Shown: positions 30,610 to 42,246, numbered from the stretch's first letter. The stretch: 64,000 nt of DNA from Sphaerulina vaccinii (GCA_022570795.1 JAKUDP010000005.1:62001-126000); one strand, 5' to 3'. Numbers and translations: made by a program. The notes: a model not told the origin generated them from the sequence alone.

Positions 30610-31295
30610 GGCTGACCGAATTGTGCTTGAATAGGGTATTTCAAGGAGATCCCAGGTATGTTCAATAGCCACGAATCAATCAGAATCCAGTTGCAGTAGC
30701 ACGGATGTATTAGACGGTGCACTGTACGTCTATTCCCATACCTCCTACCAGTCGCAACGCAGAGACGAAGCGAGTACTGACAGATCGCGTCCACTCTAGT
30801 CCGGGAGTCAATTTCTCTGACTATGACATATACGAAGAAGAAGTCTGATTGAGTTGGAGATAAGTTGTCCTTTTCAGCACGTCGCAACGATGGGAGTGGG
30901 TGCCACAAGATATCACTTCTGCTTCTAACGCTCATGACTACGGCCATGAGTGCGTGTATCTTTTTACGAGAACCTTGGGCGCGAAAACGAGTAGGTGCCG
31001 AATGTGTATGAAAGTCTGCTGAAGATCATGCGTAGTGTCTCCATTCCTACAATACAACATAACATGCATTGATTAGCAATCGGTATGTTGCCGAGCTGAT
31101 GTCGCACAACATACAAGAAAATTAAGCTGGTTGGAGACTTATTGACAAAGCCAGTCAAGTGTTCGGAAGGATTTCTGACAACTCAAGAAGTCTCCGACTT
31201 AATCCTCCTGGCAACTACGTCACATATATATACTGAACAGTATCCACGTCTACCGACAACAACCCCATCATAGAACATCGCCTGAAGACGCGACC
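30610..31295. other. Intergenic region upstream of the GST gene
   Basis: 686 bp. A TATATATA sequence lies at about 31225, roughly 70 bp before the GST start codon, a reasonable TATA element. Nothing else is seen. Confidence 0.45.
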
Positions 31296-32246
31296 ATGGC
31301 CTACAACCCTTACCAGAAGCCAGCTGCGGCCACACTCAATAACGACTCCAACCTTCTATCTGCCAGCTCTACTTCTCCTTGGCTCCTCTATGCATGGCCT
31401 TGGGCTCCCTACCCTCGTCGAATCATAATCTACCTTCGCGAGAAAGGCATACCCGATTCACAAGTCAAAGTCGTCCATGTTGAAGGCACCGAGGTTCTCA
31501 CACCGAACGTTCCTCCAAGACCAGAGGGCAGTCTGCCTGTACTCGCCATTCCCACTGAACAGCAGGGCCACAATAACAGACCATTCAAGCCTGTCAGTAC
31601 GAATGATGCCAGTCAAGGACAAATAACATACACCTACATCCGCCAATCCCTAGCCATCATGGCTTTCCTCGACGAAGTATGCAATGATGCCAAGCTTGGG
31701 TTTAATCCTGGCAAAGCAGGCTCTCTTGTCGGCACGAATACTGCTCGCGGCTCCAACCCTGCGCAGGACGCACTCTGTCGAGCTCGTATGAATGAGATTC
31801 TAGCGCTCGCGGACGAACTGACCACTGCTTGGAACCCAGTGCGCACATATGGCACAGGAGCTGGGACGATGAAGATTCCTGAAGCTGCGAAGGAGATGTT
31901 AAGATGGGTGAGACGTTCTCTTGCGACTGTTGAGCGGTACTTCCAGAATCGTGATATGGCAGAGCTCACGAATGGCGTCTACGGACATGTCACGATCGCA
32001 GATATCGTGCTGTATCAGTTCTTCGAGTTCGTGGAAGACTGCTACGGCGTCGACATGACGATCGGGTCGGGCGAGATTGTCAAGGATGTGTATGGAAGGG
32101 ATGTTAAAGAGGAGTTTCCGAAGCTTGTTGAGTTTTATCAGACTTTCAAGACACGAGACAGTGCGAAGAGGGATGCTGAGAAGGGAGATGTGCCGCCTGA
32201 TTGGGCATTGGCGAAGATGAAGGACTGGGTTGATGGTGTGTTATAG
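31296..32246 (+). CDS. Glutathione S-transferase-like protein
   Basis: 316 residues, no intron. Residues about 25-110 resemble the GST thioredoxin-like N-domain (SPWLLYAWPWAPYPRRIIIY, EGSLPVLAIP with the conserved cis-Pro). Residues about 120-290 are the all-helical C-domain (RQSLAIMAFLDEVC, LCRARMNEILALADEL, GHVTIADIVLYQFFEFVEDCYG). It probably joins glutathione to electrophiles in the cytosol. The first residue after the usual beta-1 strand is not a clear catalytic Ser/Cys/Tyr, so activity is not certain. It converges on a P450 with 58 bp between stops, and a methyltransferase follows. Confidence 0.85.
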   Translation: MAYNPYQKPAAATLNNDSNLLSASSTSPWLLYAWPWAPYPRRIIIYLREKGIPDSQVKVVHVEGTEVLTPNVPPRPEGSLPVLAIPTEQQGHNNRPFKPVSTNDASQGQITYTYIRQSLAIMAFLDEVCNDAKLGFNPGKAGSLVGTNTARGSNPAQDALCRARMNEILALADELTTAWNPVRTYGTGAGTMKIPEAAKEMLRWVRRSLATVERYFQNRDMAELTNGVYGHVTIADIVLYQFFEFVEDCYGVDMTIGSGEIVKDVYGRDVKEEFPKLVEFYQTFKTRDSAKRDAEKGDVPPDWALAKMKDWVDGVL

Positions 32247-32304
32247 TCACTGAGAGTGATACGTGAACAAGCAGGACTCGTCAAAGACATCACTTATAAT
32301 ACAT

Positions 32305-33944
32305 TCACAAGCTATGCCTTCTCACAGTGACCCACATATCATGTTGTATATGCGTCCCGCAACATTGCGCCTGCCAAGGCTCCAGGACGTTCATCAAATC
32401 GATCTCATACCTCTTGAACAGTTCCACGAAAATCTTGTTCAGTTCCATCAACGCTACAGGCTTGCCCAGACAACGCATTCTCCCACTCCCAAAGACCAGA
32501 TCATTGTTCTTGAGCATAGCATATAGTCTCACGGGATCAGTCTCGTGGCCGAGAGGATGCTGCATATCGGCGATCTTCGAATCAGAAGCTGCGGAGGCCT
32601 TTGGTGACAAGAGCCATCTTTCTGGCCTGAAAGAGTCTGGGTCTGGACCGAAGAGCTCCTCGTTCCGGTGGACAGCAAGAATGGAGCAGCCTACTTTCGT
32701 CCCTCCAGGCACGAAGAAACCGCATATCGTGTCACCTTGAGGTGGTGTCACTTTCGACAATTCTGCTGCAACTGCTGGATACCATCGGAGGCCTTCTTTG
32801 ATGATTGCTTGCAAGTATGGCAGCTCCTTTGCTTGGCTGTCCGAGATCACTTCACCGCCTGCTGGAATGGCTCCTCTCTTGCTGGCGTCGTCGATCTCTG
32901 CCATCAGTAATCGGTATATGCGCGGACTGGTGATTACGTTCAGTAGAATCGCCCGCATCGTGGAAGAAGCGGTATCAGAGCCGGCTGTAAGGTTCGGCAT
33001 ACTTTCTTCCTTGGCTTCCTCGAGTGTCAGTCCATGTCGGATGAAGCTGCCTAGCATGTCTGACCGCATATCAGGCTTTGGAGTGCCATCAGCTTCGAAA
33101 CGTTTCTCGACCTGCGCATATGCCAGACGCTTTACTTTCTCAACACCCATAGACCCGTCCGCCTGGCTCGCCGCATATTGCAGAAGACCAATATCTGTGA
33201 AGAATTTCAGCATGCCAGGAATCGGAGCAGTCTGCAGAGCTTGTCAGTACACAATCCATAGCCACATTCATCACTGCTCATCTTCTCACCCAGGTCATGT
33301 TAGGAAAGAGCTTCTCAATTTCTGCCATATATCCATAATTGTCCCGATCATCTCTCAGATCATTGAACTTATGATCGAATGAAGCCTTGCTAATGATATC
33401 CAGAACACAATAACCTATCTTTCTTGCCAGATCCATAGGCTTCTGCTGTCCAGCCTCGGATATGTACTTCCTATCGATCAGATCGCATAGTTCGAGAATA
33501 GCTTCATCGATATCTTGTTCGATAGTCAGATTCTCTTTACCAGAGTATCCGGCAGCCATCTTCTTGCGTAAATTGTTATGCACGCTCTCGTCTGGGGTAG
33601 AGAATACGTGATCTTTGCCGGGATTCAACCGCATCGCGTAGTAGTTCAGACTACGACGATAAGGACTTTGAGCTGCAGACATTTTGCGAATGGTGTCGGC
33701 ATCGCTTGTGATGAGAGTGTTCGGTCCGACTCGAACGAGAGGGCCATATTTCTTGCTGAGCTCATTGTGTTGATCCATCAAGTCTGGCTTGAAGTGAAGG
33801 CGTACCCATGGGAGTACGCTGAGACCCCATCCTGTCGATCCTGGGATATGGGAGAGTCGACGATATGATCGCAGCCATGATAGGAGGTATGAGAACTAAT
33901 GGTAACAGGACGATACTGCTCCAAAGTTGCAGAGACAGTAGCAT
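32305..33944 (-). CDS. Cytochrome P450 monooxygenase (probable frameshift in membrane anchor)
   Basis: Well-supported exons are 33290-33840 and 32305-33231, joined across a 58-bp intron (33232-33289). Signatures: AGSDTASSTMR (oxygen-binding I helix), KEGLRW (E-x-x-R), FRPERW, and the haem loop FGSGRMRCLG with its Cys ligand. Before 33840 the frame continues upstream as SYRRLSHIPGSTGWG to an in-frame TAG at about 33895. A one-base shift there would join it to an excellent hydrophobic anchor starting at ATG 33944 (MLLSLQLWSSIVLLPL). So the annotated start assumes a one-base indel near 33893-33902; an unrecognised intron is the alternative. It resembles the pisatin-demethylase-like fungal P450s (KYGPLVRVGPN). 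The substrate is unknown. Confidence 0.8.
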
Positions 33945-34295
33945 TGTCAAAAGGCTAGAGGAATGTTCGGAAGAATGCTGACTGGGCGATTCATTTGCGT
34001 TTTGATTGGCATCTCTCATCCATGTCCTTGGCAGTGAACGACAGCGGGAAGGATTCTCACCCGCTGGCCGACCACGTCCAAGGGTCACGCTGTTAGAGAG
34101 TACAAGCAAAAGAACTTCACCTCGCTAATGCGCAAGAAGCAGCTGCAAGCACAAGACGGACCGGAAGTACCAGAAATGCAGCTAGAAATGCCTAGAGCTG
34201 TGCCGTGATGATCCTCGAAGCATTCAATGGTACTTGATAGAATCCAACCCCCACCCCATGCCACTGAGGAACCTGCTGCGTAAAAAACTGGCATC
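33945..34295. promoter_or_regulatory. Divergent promoter region of the P450 and methyltransferase
   Basis: About 350 bp between the proposed P450 start and the methyltransferase start. No motif is recognised. Confidence 0.4.
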
Positions 34296-35457
34296 ATGTA
34301 CAACTCGCATACCGGACAGGCTGGTTACAGCGAAGCAGAAGACAGTACGGATGCCGACTTGACGATAGTCCAGCCGAACTTTATCATTGCGGCCACTCCT
34401 GATGACAGCAGCGATGTCGATTCTGCAATTGGTTCAGACGTCGGTTCGCTGACACAGTCTTTGAGGGCGAGCTTGCTAGAGAGTGTCACAGAAAACGGGA
34501 GAGGCTATCATCGCTATAGTGGTGTCGCTGGTGGCCAATATCCTTTGCCAGAAGATGAGCGTGAACAGGATAGATCTGATCTGCAGCATGAGATGTTCCT
34601 GTATACTTTTGGCAATAAGCTGTATCAGGCCCCATTGGACAATAATGTTCGCAGAGTGCTCGACATTGGTACAGGTACAGGCATATGGGTGAGAGACGCC
34701 AGTGCGTGGCCCACTACCACATCATGCATATGATACTGACTAGATCACAGGCTATAGACTTTGCAGACGAAAGACCAGAAGCTGAAGTTCTTGGGACCGA
34801 CTTGAGCCCAATCCAACCTGTTTTTGTGCCTCCCAACTGCCGGTTCGAAATAGATGACTTCAACGCGGAATGGACCTTCAGCAGTCGCTTCGACTTCATA
34901 CACGGCCGAGCTCTAGTCGGATCTAGCAAGGACTATCCATATATCATACAGCAACCCTTTTAAACCTCAATCCAGGCGACTGGCTGGAAATGTCTGATGT
35001 ACAGGTACCGTTTCTTGCAGATGATGGGACCATGGCAGGTACGAATCTCCAGGAATGGAATGATAAGCAAGTGGAAGCTTGTAATCGACTGGGAATGGAC
35101 GCGGCTGCTGCTTCCAAGTATAAGCAGTGGACGATTGAGCAGGGCTTCGAAGATGTGACGGAGAAGTGCTTCAAGTGGCCTGTTGGGACTTGGCCCAGGG
35201 ATAGATGGTATAAGAAGCTTGGGCAGATGACGAAGGCCAACTTTCTTTCTGATTCACTTTGCGTCTCTGGACTGGAGTGCTGGGAATGTCACAAGAAGAA
35301 GTGCTCGTATTCCTGGCTGGAGTACGAAAGGATATCTCAAACCCGAGAATACATTCATACTGGCCTGTGTAAGTTTGACTTAACGTTCCATCTAACTTGT
35401 AATGCTGACCATGAGCATAGGTACTCTGTATATGGAAGAAAGCCTCTGAACAGTTGA
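34296..35457 (+). pseudogene. LaeA-like SAM-dependent methyltransferase, one frameshift
   Basis: Exon 1 is 34296-34688; after a 62-bp intron the gene resumes at 34751. Motif I for S-adenosylmethionine binding is VLDIGTGTGIW, followed by AIDFADERPEAEVLGTDLSP and the acidic NCRFEIDDFNAEW typical of LaeA/TAM-type fungal methyltransferases. The N-terminal 100 residues are low-complexity. At about 34955-34962 the read CAACCCTTTTAAAC stops the frame; one more T gives Phe-Leu-Asn-Leu-Asn-Pro-Gly and joins to DWLEMSDVQ, so a one-base loss in a T run is likely. Near the end a 54-bp stop-free intron (GTGTAA donor, about 35368-35421) would lead to the usual YSVYGRKP ending. LaeA-type proteins can regulate secondary metabolism, but many relatives are of unknown role. 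Confidence 0.78.
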
Positions 35458-36140
35458 ACAGCTCGTCACTTCGCCCGAAACAGTAGCTTCCATCAGAATG
35501 CTTCATATCTGTAGTACAAAGCTCGGTCACACGGTGCTGCAACACCGTGGTGGGATGAGCCACGAGGACTTGATCGAGTATGCACATGCTTCAGCGCCGA
35601 CAGCGCGTGCTGGTCCAGTTTCAGCAAAGCCCGAGATTCCAATCCTGGAGATGGAACAGCAACCGCGAAAGTGACCACTCTCCCGAGCACTCTTCGATCG
35701 TGCTCATGCGAAGCTGATCAACAATCTTCCACAAATCACCTGGATTGCTCGAGCATGCCGTTCCAAGTCTGCAGCAAGCGTAACAAGCTGCGCCATGATC
35801 TGTCTCTCCAGCTGACTTCGGCAACACGTATGAGTTGAAGCCCATATCGATGTTGATGTTCCGAAGCCTGGGCAGCTTTGCCTGTCCTCATCAGCCAGAT
35901 CGAACCCGACAACGACAACAAGAAGAGTACACCCACGATGCAGCGCTGGCAAAATGAGCTAAGATATCAGCTCGGAGGCGAACGGCGACCGCGACCGACG
36001 AGATGCAGACGTGGTCTGAAGTGAATGAGAGTTGATGCGGAATCGTCTGATCAAGACTATGCAAGGGACAGTGTTGTAGAATGCTCAAATGGTCCTATAA
36101 CGATTTCGACACGTCTACTGTCAAGTATAGAATTCGTGCA
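35458..36140. other. Intergenic between methyltransferase and RGG protein
   Basis: 683 bp between convergent genes; no supported feature. Confidence 0.4.
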
Positions 36141-37308
36141 TCACAATGCTGACTCTACTTGATCAGCCCAAGACTTGGTGTTGGCATTGGTCGCATCGTC
36201 GGGTGTTGGATTTTTTGCCTTCGAAGTCGCTGGCGTGCTGTCGGTCAATGCGGGAAACTCTTCTTGCTTCGGCACAACTTGTGCAGGAGCCTGCCCGGCA
36301 CGATTCCCTCTTTGGCCTCCGCGACCTCGTTGAGCATCTCTAGGCTCTCGGTATAGATATTCTCTGCCATCATTGTAGTCCTGTTGATCGCCAGCGAAGC
36401 CTCCTGGCTTATCGAAGCGTGCACCTTTGTCAAAGTCTGCCTCTTGCTTCTCTGCGTCCCATTCTCGGCCAGTCATGGCTTTCAGCTTGCGTAAGCGGTT
36501 CTTCTCACGCTCGCCCATCATCTGTTGCCGATCTCGTCGCTCCTCTTTGCGTCGCTGGTCAGCCAGAGTCTTGGCTTGGTGTTCCCGCTCAGCAAAAGAT
36601 GCTGCATCTGCCTCCGCTCGAGCGTGGGCTGCTGTCAACGATACGTTCTTGATCTGGATTCGTGCCATCTTCTCAGCCAGCTCTTCTTCCGTTATTTTCG
36701 GCTTCCGGATGCCGCCTGCAACGAGCCTGTCTCCACGGACAGGTTGAGCGACATCCTTGCGTGGACCAGAGGGTGCGTTCTCTGGCGCTTGGTGTCGACT
36801 GGTTTCAGTCTTGACGTCGTTAATGCGAGAGCCTCGCGCCGCTGCTCCTCTCCCTCTGTTGGCTGCTCCTGCATGTGCTTTAGTATCGGTCCTCGTCTGG
36901 CCATCTCTGGAATCACGAGGTCCACGAGCTCTCCCTCGACCTCTGCCTCCGCGACCTCTAGGTCCTTCAAAAGGCTGCTCATGAGAGGGCTCAGGCGCTG
37001 ATTGCTCGACTACAGGCTGCGCGGCGGGCGTGAAGTCATCGCTGAACAGATCGTCCTCAGACCGCAGGCGCATGGTCTCTGGTGCTGGCACAATATCGTC
37101 GAACAGATCGTCTTGCTGGGCACCGGTAGGCGCAAAGGTGTCAGTGGCGGCGAATTGAACAGTGTCTTGCGGTGCAGCGGATGTCTGCTGCTGCTGGGCT
37201 TCTTTTAGCACGAGTCCTCCTTCACGCCAGACGCCTCCACGACCTGCAGAGCAGACGCACCTGTTCTGCCGGTGGAGGCGCTGCTCGTGCCCATATCGAT
37301 TGCTCCAT
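36141..37308 (-). CDS. RGG-rich charged protein of unknown function
   Basis: Proposed exons on the minus strand are 37261-37308 (MEQSIWARAAPPPAEQ) and 36141-37193, joined in phase 0 across a 67-bp intron (GTGCGT donor; CAG acceptor at the first of four CAG triplets). This gives 366 residues. An acidic/Gln-rich start is followed by Gly-Arg clusters (GRGGRGRGRARG at about residue 105), a Lys/Glu/Arg coiled-coil-like block (KITEEELAEKMARIQIKNVS to LRKLKAMTGREWD) and a second RGG patch. It ends with PALTDS and KSWADQVESAL. RGG clusters often bind RNA, so a role in RNA handling or on ribosomes is possible, but I do not recognise the family. It diverges from riboflavin kinase. Confidence 0.7.
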
Positions 37309-37559
37309 GGTAATATGTTCAAAGACCTGCCGAGTATGTATACATATGTATAAGTTGATGTTGTTGTGCAAGTGATCAAGGTTCGAGGTGTTGAGTTTGG
37401 TATGGAGCAAAGCGATCACGACATCTCCACACCAGCTCATGTATGTCCACTTCTACACACTGTACTACTAATCATTGTTTCACAATCGAACTACCGAATC
37501 TGTCAACACTTAGACAAGACTGAACTACCAATCTCGACTCCGCCCTCCTTGTGATCGAA

Positions 37560-38249
37560 ATGAGACCAGATGGGCCACGGCCTACGATAGTGGGCAATGA
37601 TGATGGACCCGAGGCACCATTTCCACTGAAACTCGATGGCAAGGTCATCAAAGGCTTTGGGCGTGGAAGTAAGGAGGTAATTGGCAATTTTGATCTCACA
37701 CATCTACTCGAGCGAATACTCATATGTGTCCTCCAGCTTGGTATCCCAACTGCCAACATACCCTTATCCGGACTATCAGTCGGCGGCCACGAAGATCTAG
37801 AATCCGGAGTCTACTATGGCTGGGCAGGACTATCACCTTCGAAAGCTCTCAGTCAGGATGGATCAAACTACAAGCTCATGTCCTCCGACGTCTACAGCGA
37901 ACTCAGCTCTAGCCAATCCGACCTAAGTGCTATCCCAGCAGATAAAGGAGCAGTATTCCCAATGGTGATGTCGATAGGCTGGAATCCTTTCTACAAGAAC
38001 ACAGTACGAAGCGTAGAGGTACACATCATGCGGGACTTCGAGACGGACTTCTACGAAAGCCATATGAATCTGCTTATTCTGGGGTTCATCCGGCCAGAGC
38101 TTGATTACGTGAGTAAGGAGAGCTTGATCGAGGATATCAAGACAGATATAGATGTTGCTGGCAGAAGTTTGAGCAGGCCGGCATATGTGAAACTGGCGAG
38201 AGATCCGTACCTACACGAATTTGAAGGCAAAGGGGAGCTCGCCAGCTAG
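37560..38249 (+). CDS. FMN1: Riboflavin kinase
   Basis: Converts riboflavin plus ATP to FMN. Exons 37560-37676 and 37737-38249 give 209 residues; the 60-bp intron is in frame and free of stops, but removing it restores the conserved GRGSKELGIPTANI core. Other family marks are GVYYGWAGL, VFPMVMSIGWNPFYKN, SVEVHIMRDF, FYESHMNLLILGFIRPELDY and the basic/acidic C-terminus. The size fits fungal FMN1. An extra loop of about 40 residues (SPSKALSQDGSN to IPADKGA) separates the two halves of the barrel, as seen in filamentous fungi. The ATG at 37560 is chosen over an upstream GTG. Confidence 0.92.
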   Translation: MRPDGPRPTIVGNDDGPEAPFPLKLDGKVIKGFGRGSKEVIGNFDLTHLLERILICVLQLGIPTANIPLSGLSVGGHEDLESGVYYGWAGLSPSKALSQDGSNYKLMSSDVYSELSSSQSDLSAIPADKGAVFPMVMSIGWNPFYKNTVRSVEVHIMRDFETDFYESHMNLLILGFIRPELDYVSKESLIEDIKTDIDVAGRSLSRPAYVKLARDPYLHEFEGKGELAS

Positions 38250-38552
38250 AATTTGAACGAGCAGCGCCCAAGCTTAGATGAGTCAGTGTTAAGCACTTGG
38301 TTATATAGAGAGGTAGATCAAATGTCAAAAGCAACACGCGCAGCGAAAGCACAGTTCGGGGATGCTTCTGGGTAGATCATACTCTCTTGATTATGCATAA
38401 GTAGATGCTGTTCATATCGCTCCTCAACATTAAGTACTTATTGTTTACATAATCCACCTGCGCCAGTCATTCCATAGTGAAAGACGCCGTACCAGACGGT
38501 CGACAATGCAATACATGTTCGCGTCCGACATCGTGAGGAGTCGTCATATATG
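38250..38552. other. Convergent intergenic region
   Basis: About 300 bp between the riboflavin kinase and AcuK-type stop codons; nothing recognised. Confidence 0.4.
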
Positions 38553-40707
38553 TCATATGATAGGGAGGAACTGAAGCAGATTAGTACTTGAAGCGATGAA
38601 GAACAACCGGAAAACTTACATTCATGACAATCAGCATAGGTATGTCGAAAACATCGCGCTTCACTGTCCAGCACATTTGACAGCTGACTCGGCCGTCTCG
38701 CTCACCTAGAGCATTCATCCCTTCCGCACCACGAATCACTGATTCCGTTTTCACATCACCGGACTTTTTGATGCGTTTGCCGTCATCAGCGAGATGGTCA
38801 TTAGGTCCCCAGCCAGGGTCTTCCTTGGTTCGATACTTGAGCAGAGAGCACGGCGCACCAATGATGGACGTCTTGGATGCACCAAAGGCTAGCTCAGCGA
38901 AATCTTCGTAGAACTGAACCACGCTTTCCTCATCCATGAGCTCGGCCAAGAATACTGGCTGTGGCCGTCCTGAGTCCGGTTCCAGGTTGGGTATCCTCGG
39001 CGTGACTGCTCCCCTGGAGCTTGTGCCCGTCTGTGTACCTGAGGTAGCAGTCATCCCAGTGTTGACGTTCAGATTAGGTTCTTTACCAAGCAGAACGTCT
39101 TTACGCCATCCTGTAACTAGACAAAACTCCTTGCTAACAGCTGCGATCTCTCCAGTCCTTCTGCAGATCACAGTGGGCGTACCATAACTGTTGACGAATG
39201 ACTCATACTCTAGCAGAGTTCGCTGGAAGCACTTCTCCATGAATATGAGATCATCGTCATTGAGATGTTGGTTGCATGAGATGAACGATGGCCGAATGGT
39301 TGCTAGCGCTTTAGCTATGTGGAGCACTCTCTTAGGTGTGAAGCGCTTCTTGAGTAGTGCAGTGAGAGCGTGAAAGCCTTGAGTGTACGGATAGGGAGCT
39401 GACACGTTCGAGTAGACTTCTGACGTGTTGCGCCGTCGTTTACGATCCGTCTCGGCGTGTGGGTCGCCTGGGAACGGAGCCTGCTTGCGTTGTGCTTGAG
39501 ATAGACTTTGCCGTAACAGATCCGACTGCGCGCTTTGATCTGGCTGTGCGAATTGCGTTTCCGGGGACGTTGTTGCAGACTGATAGCCGGTGAAGTCTTG
39601 GTTCTGCGAGTGAGGGCTCGCCCCAGTCAGTGATGATGCTTGTTCTCCTATTGCGTATGCCTCCAGTCCACTAGGCTGGCCTGCCCATATGTTCGTCGCA
39701 CTACTTTGCCGCGATGCTGACGCACCAGCGTTCTGCCAGGAAGGAAAGCCTTGATTGTAGTTGTAGCCATGCTGAAAGCCATTATTGCCATCGTATGACA
39801 CACTACCCTGATGAGAGTGGCTCATCTGGTTCATGGACTCGACATCGGGTGAGTTGATGGCCCCAGAAGAAATGTGCCCGAGCATGCCAAACTCTAGAGC
39901 ACCGTAATGATTGCCAAAGTTCATGTCACTAATGTTGAAGTTGAACATCGATGGGTCGTTCGCGTCGAAATAAGGAGTGTCGAGATTTCCTGTTGTTCCG
40001 ATTGATGGTGTTTGATCAAGCGTGTTCGCAAACTCTTGGTTTGGAGAAACTTGTTGACTGGAAGATGAGTGGTATTGCGTAGGCGTCTCGACAGTCTGAG
40101 TTGAAGGGAACTCAGGTGCCATGTTCCCATTGTCGATGATCGGTGGGCCCATTGGACCTTGCTGGTTAGCATGAACATACTGTTGTTGGAAGCTGCCCGC
40201 GGTCGGTGGGTAATAGTTGGGATTTGGCATTACTGTCGACGTCGGAGGCATCCCTGGCAAGCTGCCAGAGCCGTTGTGTGCATAGTTGTTTCCAGCATAA
40301 CCAGGCACTAGGGCTTCGGGAGGAGCATCATGAAGGTACTTTGCTTTCTTGCGCACGCCATCATGACATTGATCCTGAAGACCACGCTTGATGCATCTGA
40401 GACAGGGGCGTTCATCACCTTGAACAATCAGCTGAAGACCTCACTGCATCCACCTCCTGCCACAGCGTTTAGACTTACCACAGGTCAAGTGAGCTCGCTG
40501 ACAAGCAAAGCAAGCACGTCGCGCCTTCTTACGCCTTGGTCGAGATGGGTCCTTAGCGTTGCTCTTCGAAGAGGGTTGCGAAGTGGTCTTCTGGTTAGGC
40601 GACTTCTCGTCAGCCGCAGCCTTGGTGTCTTCGTCTCCCATGGTGCCTGCGTAGTCCTGTTCAGCGCCAGGTTCTGGAGAAGAGACATCCTCGACATCCG
40701 GCGACAT
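38553..40707 (-). CDS. acuK: C6 zinc-cluster/PAS activator of gluconeogenesis (AcuK/Ert1 type)
   Basis: Exons 40479-40707, 38620-40418 and an 18-nt last exon 38553-38570 give 681 residues. The Zn2Cys6 DNA-binding domain spans the first intron: RRACFACQRAHLTCG joined to DERPCLRCIKRGLQDQC, followed by HDGVRKKAKYLHDAP, the signature of the AcuK/Ert1 group. A long Gln/Asn/Ser-rich middle is followed by a PAS-like domain (about residues 480-640: FVNSYGTPTVICRRTGEIAA, SKEFCLVTGW) and a C-terminal CWTVKRDVFDIPMLIVMN. The last exon adds FLPII. These nuclear factors activate PEP-carboxykinase and fructose-bisphosphatase genes during growth on non-sugar carbon. Intron 1 (40419-40478) must end in AAG to keep the zinc-cluster spacing. 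Confidence 0.9.
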
Positions 40708-42246
40708 AATGGATATAAATTGAACCGCACTCGACAGCACCAGCACTTCGCGCACGGTCCTGAATCAGCTGCGACCCACGTTGCTGCTGTGCCTGCCCGT
40801 CGGTGTCTTGCTTGCTCCAGTGCGTGAACTGCCCACCCGCTGGACTGGCGAGAGTGCTGGGTCACGCGTGCGCAGAGATTACGCTGTGTTCTGTGTGACT
40901 GTCCGCGAATAACCTGCACGGTCGTGCCCGAGACAACTCTTGCAGAAGGGCAGACTGGTGTCCACGACGTCTGCTGGGAGACTTCTAGCACGTTGCCGCA
41001 GTAATCGATGCAGTGCGCGCCAATGGATGTATCAATGCCTGTCCCTGCCGTCCCCGCTGTGCCTGCCTGCGCGTGGCTTCTGCTGGCCTGACACGGCGCT
41101 CGTCGCGGATCCGTATACTATTGCGCACTTCGCAGCAGCAATAGCAGCAGCACCACACCCCCAGCGCTTGCTGGCAGCGCTCCCTTCCACAGTCCTCGCT
41201 TACGGTGGCCGTGCGGTGCAACGAGCGGTGCCAATGAACGTGTCGCATTGGAGTCCAGCACAGTGGATGTGGGATCTTCTCTGCTGCTGTGCGAGTCCCA
41301 CCAGAGGGTCTGTACGATGCTCGCTACCACGATACCAGATCGACCATCTGCACAGCGCTTCGTATTCGACGGTTCTGTTGTCGGGGATTGTTCTCAACTT
41401 TCTCGAATCACCAAGTTAGATCGCTGAGTTGAAGCTATTCTAGCTAGACCCATGTCCGAGGGTTGTCGTCGTTGCCCAGTCGCTGTTTCCTGGAGAAGCT
41501 TTCCCGAGCTCCCTCCTTCCTTCCGAAAGCGAGAGCAAGTTCGCGTCTCCACCTCTAAATTCCACATTGGGTCAACCATATCAACAATACCATCATCGTC
41601 AGCATCACCAATCTGCCTTGTGCGCCCAACCTCTCCACACCCTCAGCAACACGGCCAACAGCCCATCTGGTGTTCGGCTCGTCCAGAAAGAGATGCGTGC
41701 GCAGATGCTACCTGTCTGCCACGCTCCTGTCACCGCCTTTCTGGGCCTCCTTTCGTCTTCCATTCATCGCACGCACGGCTCCGTTCCCTAGTCTCGGCGC
41801 TCTGGGTCTCCTGCATTTGCCATGCTCTGTGCGACTCGATTGCATCACGCAGGATCACGCCGCGGGCCGGAGGGATCCTGCGTGGACGAAGCAAACTAGT
41901 CGCGTGCTAACACGGCAGACGACAGGCTTTCTATGCGCCCTGGTACACTGCTTCTGCCTCTGACGGTGCTGGCGGCGACCCAGCTGATGACCCTGAGGCA
42001 TGCGATGGCACTGCAGCACCGATCCTCATCTCTCAAGTTTGCTCGTGCTCTGCTCGGCTGTCGCAAGATACGAGGGCTATCTACAACTTGCAAGTACCTG
42101 CAAGGTCGTGCTGCACTGGGACCATGCATTCCAGCGGAGCCATCGATATGGTATCCTGGGATCCTGCAATGCATGTACTACCATCCACGACCACTATTTC
42201 CAGCAGCACCCTATCATCGACAAGCATATCCAATTTCCTCTTCGAG
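40708..42246. other. Long upstream region of the AcuK-type gene
   Basis: 1.5 kb without a supported gene; ORFs here (for example near 41452-41910) have no family resemblance. Pyrimidine-rich stretches around 41450-41650 suggest a long leader or core promoter of the AcuK-type gene, which is common for fungal regulators. Confidence 0.4.
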
